64,000 nt of DNA from Nemophila menziesii (lineage: Eukaryota; Streptophyta; Magnoliopsida; Boraginales; Hydrophyllaceae), in NCBI GenBank assembly GCA_029959085.1, contig JARWIR010000050.1, positions 2,604,001-2,668,000 on the forward strand. The letters are read 5' to 3'. A model generated the notes under the pieces. The model saw only the letters and a program-made list of their open reading frames with translations. It made no database searches and was not told where the DNA came from. The position numbers and the translations under genes were made by a program. Every line of letters starts with the position of its first letter. Position 1 is the first letter of the stretch. Below, piece by piece: positions 24,171-35,572 of this stretch.

Positions 24171-25243
24171 CTCAACAAAGCCAAGAAGAAAATCACTTCT
24201 TGTTACTGTTCATTGATAAGATGTTATATAGCTTGCAGGGAGAGTATTAATCTTTCCTTGATAGAAATTCAAATTATAATCAGATTTGTGTGGATCCATC
24301 TTATAAACACTTAACTATTTTCACTTGTCCGTCAAGTACCTTTTCTTATTGAAGGATGTAGTTTGGTTTATGTCGATATTTTGGGTCATGACTGATAAAT
24401 TCTTAGAAGTATTCATGAATGATTTTTTAGTATTTGGAGATAGTTTTTATGAGTTCCTCGAAAATCTCTAAAATGAACTACCGCGTTGTAAAGAAACTGA
24501 TCTTGTTCTTAACTGGGAGAAATACCACTTCATGGTTTGCGAAGGAATTGTGTTGGGACACAAGGTTTTGAGTGCTGGAATGGTTGTAGGTCGTGTTAAA
24601 ATTGAAGCTCTTAAATCCTTACCACCTCCAAGTTCGATGTAATTGATCATGCCATGGAAGTTATGTTGGGTCAAAGAAAATAAAAGACCGTTCACATGAT
24701 ACATTATGCAAGTAAGACCTTTAAAGCTGCCCAATTAAATTATCCAGCGACCGAAATGGAGTTATTAGCCGTGGTATATGCTTACGATAAGGTTTGTCCC
24801 TGTCTTCTTGGGGAAAAAGTTAGCGTATACACGGATGATTCAGCGATCAGATACCTCATGGAGAAGAAAGATGCAAAGTCGCGTCTTAACAGTGAGTATT
24901 GTTGCTGCAAGAATTTAACTTGGAGATTCAAAATTATAAAGGAAGCGAGAAACAAATCGTAGTCATTTATCTCGCCTCGAAGGCTCTACAGTCAACACTG
25001 GACCAAAATTGGTCAAAGAGGTATTCCCCGATGAACAACTCTTTGTTTCATATAATGCAGTTGTTCCGTGGTACACAAATATAGTAAACTTTATAGTAAG
25101 TGGTGCATTTCTTATGGAGTGTAACCCACACTTGTGGAGTGTGACCCATAACAGCAAAAAAGGTCGATCCATCAAACGAAGCAGTTTTTATGGGATGATC
25201 CATACTTATACAATGATCAAATGATAAGAAGATGTGTTCATGA
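24171..25243 (+). pseudogene. Athila reverse transcriptase, RNase H and integrase N-terminal remnant
   Basis: The RT active site is FMNDF near 24412-24426 instead of FMDD, so a catalytic Asp is lost. [18 protein letters not shown] sequence follows at 24520. The frame then skips most of the thumb and joins RNase H (HYASKTF, TEMELLAVVYAYDK, YTDDSAIRYL at 24700-24850). Integrase zinc-domain sequence begins around 25020 and is cut at 25243 by the solo LTR. Confidence 0.75.
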
Positions 25244-25248
25244 GAATG

Positions 25249-26744
25249 TGATGTCTCCCCATGAGTTGGAGACATCATTTTAGTGTTTTAGAAATCCAAA
25301 TACTCTATTTTCATATATATATTAGTGCACTTTCCTATTTCATGTCTTGATTTAATAATTTATTATTTTTAGAGCATATTTAAGTTTAATTGTTTGGTAA
25401 TTTTGATTAATTAGATGCCAAATCAATTCTAAGAGATAAAGGAAAGAAGATATGCATGGAAATTGGAGATAAGGAAAGAAAATATAAGATATGGAAAGAT
25501 AAAGTTGCCAATAAATCTGAATTCCAGCACCCACGACCATAGAAGTGATCATAACTCAAGATTGGCTAGGAATTTTGAAGAATGGTCTGAATCAAAGTTA
25601 TAGAGCTTTCCGAGACGATTAGTTTCGATATATGTAACACGTCTATCGAAGTTGAAACAAAGAAGTTACGGCCAAAACAAAACAGCGGCAGATTATTGCC
25701 TTTTCTATATTTTAGGGCTACGAATTTGAGTTGGGCTTGGATTCCAAGTTACTTGTCTTCCACTCCAAGAAAACGAATTAGGTCTTCTAAACACCTATAA
25801 ATACACCCTATAACCTTTGTAAAGTGATCCTTGCTCAATTCTAAACATTATATTATTTATTAGTCATTCAAGAGAGCAAGATGACATCTTTGTATTACTC
25901 TTTTAGTTTATTTACTTCAGGTATGAACTAATTTTCCCATAGCTTGGGTTTTGCATTATGTATAATCTATAAATTCTATTTTCTTTCTATCTAAGTTTCT
26001 TTGGGAGTTATATGTCTTAATCAGATTCTAGCTACTTAACCATATATTTGTTTTATGTGATTTGATTTATTGTCTGTCTTAAACCTGATCAATTTAGAAC
26101 TTTGCTAATAGTAGTTAGATGGTCGCCTGGAAGGGGTCTTTAACAATTGAAACACCACATAAACGTCTAGAATAAGGAATTGGTCCAGACAACACCAGCC
26201 TGACTAGATAGTCATTAAGGTTTATTTTCATCACCAATCATCATTAGTAGGTAGGACTACACCTAGGACCCAAGTGGCGCAGGTTAACCCTTAGTGAGTT
26301 CCCTTGTGATTGTGAGGTTGCCACCCTTGTTCGCTCCCTGGGATAGGGGGAATTAAGAATCCTGACTACATATCTAATACGTATTGTCTCCCTTATAAAC
26401 TGAAATTGACAGAAAGAATTAGATGGATTAGTGCATACTAGCGAAACCTAAGTTATACTCTCTCATCTCATATTTTCTCATATTTATTTGTCTTTACTTT
26501 TACTTAGTTTAATTATCAATATCTCAATTAATCATCTTTAGTTTCGGTCTTTTAAGTAATTAATTGCTACTCTGAATTATTTGCTCATTCGTATAACACA
26601 TTAAGTCCATGAGAACGAATTCTTCTTATCATTAAAACTTGCATACGTCCAGTAATACTTGCAGTACCGTGCTTGTCTATGGTGATTAGTGCATTGTTTT
26701 CCGGATTTATTTATCATATTTTTATCACAACCTAGGTGACACCA
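25249..26744 (+). repeat. Solo Athila LTR with perfect target duplication
   Basis: 1496 bp, from TGATGTCTCC to ...GACACCA, flanked by GAATG at 25244-25248 and 26745-26749. It interrupts the integrase remnant, whose HDSPYVGHF-type motif resumes immediately after. A TATAAATA box lies at 25796-25803. The LTR resembles that at 53204-54728 (same 5' end, TATA context and ...CACCTAGG-like 3' end). It formed by recombination between the two LTRs of a former element. Confidence 0.92.
25796..25803 (+). promoter_or_regulatory. TATA box within solo LTR
   Basis: TATAAATA in the context ACACCTATAAATACACCC. The same context recurs at 53771-53778 and, on the minus strand, in the 5' LTR near 46745. Confidence 0.6.
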
Positions 26745-26960
26745 GAATGATATACAAAAGATCGTTGCAAACTGTCATGACTCGCCATATGTGGGACACT
26801 TCAAAGGTGATAGAACCACATTAAAAGTTCTTCAATCCAGTTTCTATTGATCTTCCAATTACAAAGATTTCCATTGGTATGTCTAGAGTTGTAAAAGATG
26901 CCATATTCACTGTAAATATATGAAAACGAGATAAGATGCATATCATCACATCTTTACATT
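26745..26960 (+). pseudogene. Athila integrase remnant (right of solo LTR)
   Basis: NCHDSPYVGHFKGDRTT-like H2C2 zinc-domain residues resume directly after the duplication GAATG, then decay. No DDE core is left. Confidence 0.7.
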
Positions 26961-26984
26961 GCAACTTTTTAATCTTTAGGTGCA

Positions 26985-28050
26985 TTATAAATGCTCTTCC
27001 TAAAAATAATTAAGTTACTCAATAGTAAAATTGAAACTTTCATTTGGAAAGGGACAAGTACATATAAATAAGGTTCTAATCTAGCTTGGGACAAAGTGCA
27101 TATGCCGAAAGACGAAGAGTAGGTTAGGGATCAAATCCCTATAATATCATAAGAAGGTTGCGAAGCTAAAACTACTATTTTCTTTATGTACTCAATGAAA
27201 TATATTATGGTCGCGATGTGTCCATATTAAAATGTTACATGATACATTTATATGGAAAATTCCTGTTACCCCAGATGCTTCATGGGACTGGAGGAAAATT
27301 CCTAATGTTAGAGACTTTGAAAAAGATTTATCAAATATCAAGTGAATAATGGACACACTATATTTATTTGGTGGGACGAATGGCTACCAAACCAAAGAGT
27401 TTAGCAGATATGGAAAATGCAGCATGCAATCTGCCTAACTACTACAAAAGTAGTAAAATTCATAACTTCATTCGAAATGTGTAGTGTAAATGGTCCTCAA
27501 GTTTAGAATTCATGTGTGAATTTAACATCTCAGTAAAATATAACCATAATTTTCAAGATATGGTTTTCGTGAAAGGGACAAAAAAAGGTAATTTCATTAC
27601 ATCTGAAATTTTCAATTTTACCCAGCTACAAAGTACAAAAATCACATGGAATAAAATTGTTTGGGATAAATAAATCTGACCAATGGACATGTTCATACTC
27701 AGACTAACATAGTTAATTAGACTAACTACAAAGAAGTGGAAAGCTTCTTCGAGTCATGATATGAGCAAAGAGTGTTCTTTTAGTAGTATTGAAGAAGAAG
27801 ATCGAGACCACCTTATCGGGGATGAAACTTTACAAAGGATTTACTGATAAAGACTATGAGCAATCTCTACTAAGCTCTCAAGATTTTTGTATGGAGAACA
27901 GTAATGATTTTTTATATTCAACACCATCAGACAACATGGAAACACGACCAACAACTTCAAGTCATTATGGTTATTGCGGTTTATATAATTTGGTTGGAAA
28001 GAAATAGACGTGTGCATGTTGAATAATCAAAAACCAAGAAATAGACGTAT
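26985..28050 (+). pseudogene. LINE remnant: RT thumb and zf-RVT region
   Basis: FIWKGTSTYK then LAWDKVHMPKDEE (about 27045-27120), GHTIFIWWDEWLPNQ (about 27345-27390), a decayed zinc site ending EEEDRDHLIG (about 27790-27825), and YIIWLERNRRVH near 27980-28010. This is the expected order downstream of a plant LINE reverse transcriptase. Many frame breaks. It ends where Athila 3' sequence starts; GAAATAGACGT occurs twice around the end. Confidence 0.7.
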
Positions 28051-28059
28051 GCAAAACAG

Positions 28060-28440
28060 GAGCTAACCGGGAACCCAGTTATCGATCACCGGAACCCGGT
28101 GAACTCCCGTTGACCAACCTCATACACGCAAGAAAAGTTGTGTTGGCATTCGCGCCCGTCGACACAAAATGGGAACCCGGTTGCTAGCTGGCCGGGAACC
28201 CGGTGGCTGCGTTGTATCTTTTCCAACTCTCTGACCTGTGCGGTGGAGACGCAAGCCACTTGGTGCGTCTGGAGTTGCGCTCGCCGACATCAACCGGAAA
28301 CCCGGTCTCTAAGGACAAGTCTCTGATCTGTGCGGCGGAGTCGCAACGTAATTGTTGCGTCAAAAAAAAAGTCACACGACTCGGCTAAGCTGACCGGGTA
28401 CCGGGTCACCACCACACAGGGAACCCGGTGGAACAACAGA
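28060..28440. repeat. CpG-rich palindrome cluster, ACCGGGAACCCGGT type
   Basis: Seven variants of ACCGGGAACCCGGT, a perfect inverted repeat with an AA centre, in 380 bp (near 28071, 28092, 28170, 28190, 28297, 28394 and 28418). The stretch is strikingly GC-rich within AT-rich surroundings. It lies between the end of integrase (in the family) and the TATA box of the downstream ORF. Short ORFs through it are by-products of composition. Confidence 0.7.
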
Positions 28441-28517
28441 AGGCTGTTTTGAATGTATATTTTACCTAATATCTTTACCTTCTTTCACAAGAAAACTATT
28501 ATTCCGTTTCCATGCTC

Positions 28518-28524
28518 TATATAA
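28518..28524 (+). promoter_or_regulatory. TATA box of Athila downstream ORF
   Basis: TATATAA in CATGCTCTATATAACTC, followed by about 290 bases of AC-rich, ATG-poor leader before the ORF start at 28822. This has the character of a plant RNA polymerase II core promoter with a 5' UTR. Confidence 0.5.
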
Positions 28525-28821
28525 CTCAGAAGGTCATCATCAAAACAACACAAAATCATCAAATCTTCTCCCTAAACATCACATAAACACACATTCAACT
28601 CATAATCATTCCAAAACACCATCAAAATACAACTTTCATCCAAGAATCCTTCTTCATCAAAACCATAAATTGAGCCATAAAACATCTCCAAACACACCAT
28701 ATAGTCATTACCCATCTCATATCTCATTTTAATCTTCAGTCTTTTATCCTCAAAACATTAAAGTTCAAAACTTTTCTCTAGTTTTTGAATTTTTGAAGTT
28801 TTGAGTTTGGGGTGAGTTGAG

Positions 28822-30120
28822 ATGACAAACAGAACCGATTCATTGAGCTATAACCGTAGGAACACTCCCAGAACCAGAAATACTCTTGGTGCTACACAAG
28901 AGAAAGCTATTCAGATTCCGGATTCGCGTTCCACAGCTAAGATTTGAGAAGTTAGGACTACTATGAAGAGGAAAGAAAACCCAAGTTTGGCTAGTTGCAA
29001 AAATCCTAACTTGGAAGAAGAAGAAGTTGAGGAAGAAGCTCCTAGCAAACCCACTACAAAACAAAGATCTACACGAAGAAAGATGATAGCCACTAAATTA
29101 AAAAGAGTCTTTGCCAGTTGGACTGAACAAGTTCGTGAAAGAGTAGCTTATTTAAAGTTTGGTGTTGAGAAAGGATTCCCTTCAAGTATTATGAACAGTA
29201 CTTTTAAATATTATGCTACTACTTGTGACAAGATTGGTTGGAAAGAATTGAGAAAGAGAGACCTCACGTTCATCCCTGCTTTAGTTTGTGCATTTTATGA
29301 AGAGCTTGCTTTTGCGAATAAACAGTCAATTATCATATGCAAAAAGGTATTGCCTTTCTCAGTTGAACTTATCCGAAAAAAATTAAAAATTACTAAACTT
29401 GTTTGGTCCATGCTCATATCACGAAGCAATTAACGATCCATCTTTTGAATGGGAATCACTTTACGATAAAGTCAGGATTCGTGGGACACTTCCCATCCCA
29501 GTAGGAGAAAGATATGCTGGCCAAGTTTATAGTAGTAATTTATTACCTTGTGCGAAGGTATGGTCCTGTTTCATTGTCTCTACCTTCTTTGGCAACACTC
29601 ACACTTCTGAGTTAAAAAGGAACATCTTATTTTTATAAAGTGTACTCTAGAGAAGAAAGAAATTGATGTTTCCCGTGTGATTTATGACACTATCATGGAA
29701 TTTGAAAAATTCCCGATTATTCAAATAAACCTCAAGTTCCCGTGCACCATAACTGCCATGTGTTTATACGCAAAAATACCATGCAAGAACGAAGAGGTTG
29801 AGCCTACAGAAAAAGGGGAAGAGATGACAATGAAATCAATGGATAATGCCCATGAGGAAGCTACAAAAGAGATGAGGAATCCTAGACTTCCTCCACGCAA
29901 GAAGAAGGTAGTTAATGGAAATGAGTTAAAAGATCGAATAATACTTTTAGAGGAGAAACAAGATGCGATGATTGCATCTTTAGGAATGGTCACAAAAGAG
30001 TTGGAGCTTATGCAAAACATGCTACTTGGGGTAAGCTACATACAACACGCTACCTACACATTACTTACGAAAGGAGCCCAACCTGATCGCAACAATGGAT
30101 ACCAGCCTCGTGCTGGTTAA
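28822..30120 (+). pseudogene. Athila downstream ORF, disrupted
   Basis: Begins MTNRTDSLSYN, matching the start MTNRTTILSN of the intact ORF at 58768. Homologous segments include RDLTFIPALVCAFYEEL, FSVELIRKKLKI, WSCFIVSTFFGNTHTSEL and a C-terminal coiled-coil-like segment (ELKDRIILLEEKQDA). It has a stop near 28946 and frameshifts near 29395 and 29635. Membrane segments are not seen, so it is 'env-like' only by position. Confidence 0.7.
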
Positions 30121-30188
30121 GATACGTTTTCCTATCCTTTTCTAATTTAGTAGTGTATATTTGTTTATCTGCTTTATTGAGTCTTTTC

Positions 30189-30208
30189 GAGTTGTGGGGA
30201 CACGACTC
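30189..30208 (+). other. 8-bp hairpin with GGGA loop after downstream ORF
   Basis: GAGTTGTG, GGGA, CACGACTC. The homologous hairpin at 60052-60071 keeps all eight pairs, with a G-U/G-C type exchange at two positions. It lies about 70 bases after the ORF stop. Confidence 0.6.
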
Positions 30209-31503
30209 ATTTTTTAGTTTGGGGTGGGTTTCGTTGCCTCATCCCAATTTTATGTGTTATTTGTTTTATTTGCTTTCAATAAAACTAATTGACGGTTGCG
30301 TTTGACTGGAGAAGATTTTAAATGTCCCCATTAAGCATACTTTTGATAAATTTATGATAGTAAATAGTAGACTTCATGAGTTAGTATAAAACGCACTTTA
30401 ATTGCATGCAAACATTAGGTGATTGATAGGAAGAATTACTGAACAATGCAAAAGAAGTAAACTTGTACTAAAGGAAAATGTGTGGTTTGTAGAACGTGAG
30501 ATCTAAATTCGTAGAGAACCTACTTAGATATGAACTAGAGGCAAGCTATGTAACCAGGAAAATAATAGAGGTAGTTCTTTATTAGCCATTTGAGACTTTT
30601 TAGCCTATTATCCTATGAATTAATTATATCCATATTAGCCCAATTTTGAGCCTTAAGCCTTTCTTTTTTTGCCACAATATAAGCCCATATCCCCTTAGTT
30701 TATTAGGAATTTCCATATGACCCGCACTTGAATCACGACCCTGAGACTTCTTGTCTTGAGCTTGAGTTGGGGTGGTGGGTTTCATCAATGGGAAATTATA
30801 TTGGGAGGGAATTGTATGTGTTTGTATTGAGGCACAATTGTTTATGATGTATGATTTGTAACCCTTTGTCGGGATGGAAAAAAAGGGATAAAAAGTTGTC
30901 AAAACAGTAGACAAACGGGTTCCTGGTTATCGACTGCACATAAAAAAAATGAAAAATTAAAAGAATAAAGTGACTGGCAAAGTGGAAAGTTTTGGTAATC
31001 ATATATAGTGCTTATTGGGTTAATATGGGGAAGCTAAATTAGTGTGTCAAATGGGTTGAGTGTGAACATATTCAAGTGTAAACTCAAGCAATTGGACAAT
31101 TGTTGATGGTAAGTGAGGAGAGAGCCAAAAGCTCACTTCAAATTTACCAAATATACATACCACACCGTCCTTAAGCCTAAGCTAAAACCGTAAAGTCCTC
31201 GTGATTCCTAGATACATAGTGAATTTATGATTCAGCTAATAGGGAGTATGCTAAGTGGAGCGTTCAAAGCGAGTAAGTATCAATGAACACCCTATAGCCA
31301 CCATACCGAGATAAGTATAAGTGTAACCTTCTAACATTGTGAAATTAATTTTGGATTGATATTATTTTTGTTTGATTTTGCATGATGTATGTGTATATTA
31401 ATTCCTAAGTCAAACTATATGAAATTTTTTTAAGATGTGCTTTGGGTGTTATTTACTAGATTCTGCATTTCTGCGTTCACCTAAGACCTTTGTTTGTATT
31501 TTA

Positions 31504-31524
31504 CTTTTGTCGGGACGACAAAGG
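31504..31524 (+). other. Hairpin with GGA loop preceding the polypurine tract
   Basis: CTTTTGTCG, GGA, CGACAAAGG: nine pairs including one wobble. It ends directly before the polypurine tract. Homologous structures are at 61515-61533 and, on the minus strand, 38800-38818. Confidence 0.65.
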
Positions 31525-31540
31525 TTTGAGTTTGGGGTCT
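31525..31540 (+). promoter_or_regulatory. Polypurine tract
   Basis: TTTGAGTTTGGGGTCT, immediately before the LTR start TGATGTCTCC at 31541. This is the usual plus-strand primer position. Confidence 0.7.
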
Positions 31541-32752
31541 TGATGTCTCCCTATTTGTTATAATTATATTCCCTTAGGAGATACCATTTTAGGTGAATAT
31601 TTAACATATTTGATAGACTTTTAGGCTTATTTCGTTATACTTCGTTTTCTCCCCTTGGATTTACGATATTTTATTTTTAGAGCTTTTCTACGATAATTTG
31701 TTTTTTTTAGTGCAAAGTTTTTAGGTCCATAGATTCTAGGGAGCACCAAGAGAAGGAGGAGAATCTAGAAATAAAGTCTTAGATCGAGCGGAGGAGTATA
31801 AGGCAAGAAAAGATATTCCGAAAAGTTGACTAGAAAAGTTGCAAATCTTGAAGGCTGTTACTAAGTGCTGATTGAGAGCAACTTAGACAATAATTCAGCC
31901 TTTGCATCGTGAAATAAGTAAAATGCCTCTTCAATTTAGGAAGATTTTGCAACTGGAATGAATCAATTTGGAGTTGATATGCAAAAGTTACAACCGTTTT
32001 ACCAAAGGCTGCACAACAGATACAGGAATTAAAAAATTGGATTTGGGCTTTTGATTATTTTAATTATATTCATTAAGTAAAAATCCCATTCCTTCTTTTT
32101 ATTATCAATAGGCCTTTAGACCTCTTTGCTACATACCACTTATCAGATTATTTCATACGCTTCAAGAGAAAGTCAAAGTAGAAGGTAGAAGTAGAAGCTA
32201 GAGATGGAAGAACTCCTTTCTTCCATCAACTACAAAATCAACGCCCGAATTAGAATCTTTCATTTATTTTTGTAATTTAGGAACATGTCTTTACTTAATT
32301 TTATTTCAGTTTTTAATTCGAACATGAGCTAATTTCATTTTGTACTGGAGAATCGCTACATGGGTTGAACCCAATTCTATTTAATTTGTGTTTTTTGAAT
32401 TTGGGATTTAATTATTTAAATTAAATTAGGTATTTTGTGTTGACTATTATTTTACGCTTTTTACTATTTTAATTTGATCAATTAGAAATAGGGCTTAGTA
32501 ATTAGGCTATTCACTTAAGTGGCAAAGTGATCACCTTGACGGGTGGTTTAATTACGGACATAGATAATAGACGTGTAGTATTCGTCAATGACCCTTACGG
32601 GCTTGACTAACCATGCAGCCAATGAGGTAAAGGACTCCGTTCGATAGTAGATATAATCGAATTGACGGGGTTTATAGTACTGTAGGATAGCTCCTAAGTC
32701 CGCCCTAACGGGGGTTAGGAGAGATTAGAGTCCAGACTTGCACAATAATACC
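31541..32752 (+). repeat. Athila LTR, 3' end truncated (middle LTR of the cluster)
   Basis: TGATGTCTCC start after a polypurine tract. It is colinear with the reverse complement of 37004-38782. It breaks at ...ATAATACCA, where gag sequence begins, about 350 bases short of the normal end. Confidence 0.75.
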
Positions 32753-32920
32753 ATTCAATGGAAGACAAAATCCTCCTCCACCTGGAAGACAAGCTCAACC
32801 TCTAGTTGTTAATGATCCATTGTACATACAAGTTCCTGAACAAGCTCCATATCGCGCTTCTTTTCTAGGTATTGGTCTGTTTGATATTACTGTTGCACGA
32901 TATAGACCTAATCGATGACG
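32753..32920 (+). pseudogene. Athila gag N-terminal fragment
   Basis: NPPPPGRQAQPLVV and EQAPYRASFLGIG...VARYRPN align with NPPLVLVVPQAQ and EEAPFRALALGIG...VERFRPD of the gag at 45295. It stops and joins RT sequence with a 26-bp tandem duplication (32921-32972). Confidence 0.65.
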
Positions 32921-33728
32921 TTTGGATTATGTAACGCACCTACTACTTTGGATTATGTAATGCACCTACTACTTTTCAGAGATGTATGATGACGTTCTTA
33001 GCGACATGATCGATAATTTCCTTGAGGTATTTATGGATGACTTTTCTATGTTTGGTGATAACATTTATGAGTGTTTACAAAACTTGTAGAAGGTGTTAAA
33101 TAGATGCAAGGAAACTTATTTGGATTTGAACAGGGAGAAGTGTCATTTTTTGGTTCGTGAAGGTATAGTGTTGGGACACAAGGTTTCGAGTTCAGGTTTA
33201 GAACCCGATTGTGCTAAGATTGAGTTAATCAAGACTCTTCCCCCTCCTATTTTTGTAAAAGGGGTAAGAAGCTTTTTAGGTCACGCTGGTTTGTATCGTC
33301 GTTTCATCAAGGATTTTTTAAGATCACTAAGCCATTGTGTAACTTACTCGAGAAGGACGCCAGATTCCTTTTTGATGAAGCTTGCATGGTGGCATCCAAA
33401 AAGATCAAGGAGAAGCTTAAATCTGCACCTATTGTATTACCTCTTGATTGGAAGATTCTTTTTGAAGTTATGTCTTCCCCATCATACTTGTGTTGTTTTG
33501 GGTCACAGAAAAGACAAGGTATTTCATTCTATCTACTATGCAAGTAAGACTTTCACTAGTGCTCAGATTAATTATAGTGTGATGGAGAATTATCTATTAG
33601 CTGTTGTGTATGCATTTGACAAATTTCCTTCCTACCTTCTTGGGGCGAAAATTGTCGTGTTTACCAATCATTCTGTGATTAAATACCTCTTGGAGAAGAA
33701 AGATGAAAAGTCTCGCTTAATCAGATAG
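32921..33728 (+). pseudogene. Athila reverse transcriptase/RNase H remnant
   Basis: The frame starts at FGLCNAP (twice, from a 26-bp duplication), includes FMDDFSMFG (about 33030), [17 protein letters not shown] (33145), RSFLGHAG and the RNase H segment [15 protein letters not shown]...YLLGAKIVVFTNHSVIKYL. All RT motifs before FGLC are deleted. Frameshifts lie near 33310 and 33470. Confidence 0.8.
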
Positions 33729-35200
33729 GTATTGTTATTACAAGAGTTTGACTTAGATATTCGAGATCGAAAGGGTTGTGATAATCAGGTTGCAAATCAT
33801 TTGTCTCGTCTTGAAGGTTCCGAGTCGAATAGTGGACCTGGATTGGTCAGAGAAGAGTTTCCTGATGAGAGTTTGTTTTCGATTTATGCAGTGTGAACTC
33901 CTTGGTATGCAGACATAGGAAATCTTATTTTGATTCGTTCTTTTCCTGAAGGAGCCACCTTACAAGAGAGGAAGAGATTAATTCACCGTGGTAAACAATT
34001 CTTCTGGGAGGATCCTTTCCTCTACAAAACATGTGGTGATCAAATGGTGAGAAGATGCATACCTGAGAAAGATGTTGAGTCAGTAATGGTGGGTTGTCAT
34101 GATTCACCTTGTGGAGGATATTTCAAAGGTGACCGCACAGCTGCGAAGGTATTACAAACCGGTTTTTCTTGGCCTACTTTACATAAGGATTTTCATGAAT
34201 ATGTTAAGAAATGTCATAGATGCCAGTTTACTGGTAATATATCTAAGAGATATTAGATACCACGTAATAATGTTCTTGGAGTTGATATATTTGATGTATG
34301 GGGTATTGATTTCATGGGTCCATTTGTACCATTCAATGGTCAATACATCCTGTTAGTTGTTGATTACGTGTCCATAAGGTTAGAGGCTGTAGCTTTACCA
34401 ACAAATCGCGAGTAGTAATTGAATTTTTAAAATCACACATCTTCACTAGACATGGTTAACCTAGAGTTATTATCAGTGATGGAGGTTCTCATGTTGTGAA
34501 CAAATATTTGAAGGAAGTGTTAGAGAAGTATGGGGTGAGACATTGTGTATCCACCGCTTATCATCCACAAGCCAATGGTTAAGCTGCGGTCTCTAATCGA
34601 GAGATCAAATGCATCCTAGAGAAGACTGTTGGACCCACACGCAAAGATTGGTCATTAAAACTAGATGATGCGTTGTGGGCTTATCGTACTGCGTTTAAGA
34701 CACCCATTGGCGCATCTCCGTATCGCATGGTTTATGGTATGGCTTGTCACTTACCTATTGAACTTGAATTCGTTGCATATTGGGCGATTGCGCAGTTGAA
34801 TTTAGATCCTACTTTAGCCGGTGAGAATCGTATGATGAAGGTGAATGAACTTGATGAGTTAAGATTACATGCCTATGAGAATGCTAAACTTTAAAAAGAA
34901 AATACGGAGAGATGGCATGCTAATCGCATTTGAGAAAAGAAGTTTGAAGTTGGACAGAGGGTCCTTAAATACAACTCCAAGTTCAGCAATTATCCGGGTA
35001 AGTTGAGATCGAAGTGGTCTGGTCCTTACATTATGACCAAAGTTAACCTTCATGGAGCTATAGAGATTAAGCATCCAATCGAGCACGACACCTTTACGGT
35101 GAATGGTCATCGATTGAAAATCTACCGTGGAGGCGAGGATATCAATCGCTCGGAAGATCCACATCCGGGGGAGGTTATGTACCTTCTCGAAGCTGCATAA
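33729..35200 (+). pseudogene. Athila integrase remnant
   Basis: The zinc domain GCHDSPCGGYFKGDRT...CHRCQFTG (34095-34240) and [11 protein letters not shown] (first catalytic Asp, about 34300) are followed by a VISDGGSH-like region (second Asp, about 34475), an [11 protein letters not shown] stretch (Glu, about 34580), [19 protein letters not shown] and a GPYIMTKV...VNGHRLKIY tail. Stops occur at 34254, 34395 and 34580, among others. Ty3/gypsy-type DDE integrase, inactive. Confidence 0.8.
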
Positions 35201-35419
35201 AACCGAGAGGTAACCCGTCGAGCTTAACAACGTTAAAGAAAAGCCATTTCAATTGTATATTAGTTTAAATGCTTTAATGTCTTTTAAATTTGTAGTTTAT
35301 ATTTGAGTAAATATTGTTTATTAGTGTTTTAGTTTTAAGAAATGAGAAAGGTTGGTTGTTTTTATGATTACAAGAGTAAAAAGGTCATAAGTTTGGGGTA
35401 GTTAAAACAAAAAACATAA

Positions 35420-35572
35420 AAAACTTCGTTGCAAAACAGGAGCTAACCAGGAACCCAGTTATTGCTCACCGGGAACACGGTGAACTCCCGTTGACCAACC
35501 TCATAGACGAAAGAAAAGTTGTGTTGGCATTTGCGCCCGTCAACACAAACCGGGAACCCGGTTGCAGTGACT
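35420..35572. repeat. Palindrome cluster fragment, ACCGGGAACCCGGT type
   Basis: Three variants of the dyad word found at 28060-28440, with the same flanking sequence, cut by a deletion into the LTR at 35573. A PPT-like AAGTTTGGGGTAG lies just upstream at 35389. Confidence 0.65.

Larger units (their letters stand above)
19408..26960 (+). mobile_element. Decayed plus-strand Athila (Ty3/gypsy) element without 3' LTR
   Basis: Order: 5' LTR (19408-20980), degenerate primer site (20988-21001), gag, protease, reverse transcriptase, RNase H and integrase remnants, all with multiple stops. The order PR-RT-RH-IN is that of Ty3/gypsy. The RT and flanking motifs resemble the Athila clade. A solo LTR is nested at 25249-26744. 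The element fades into LINE sequence near 26960 and no 3' LTR follows. Confidence 0.8.

Noticed and set aside
28060..28440. CRISPR-like array
   Set aside because: The repeats are short dyads at irregular spacing without unique spacers of constant size, in a plant retrotransposon.
33000..35200. Endogenous pararetrovirus (caulimovirid)
   Set aside because: Integrase and LTRs are present and no movement protein is seen; motifs match Athila.
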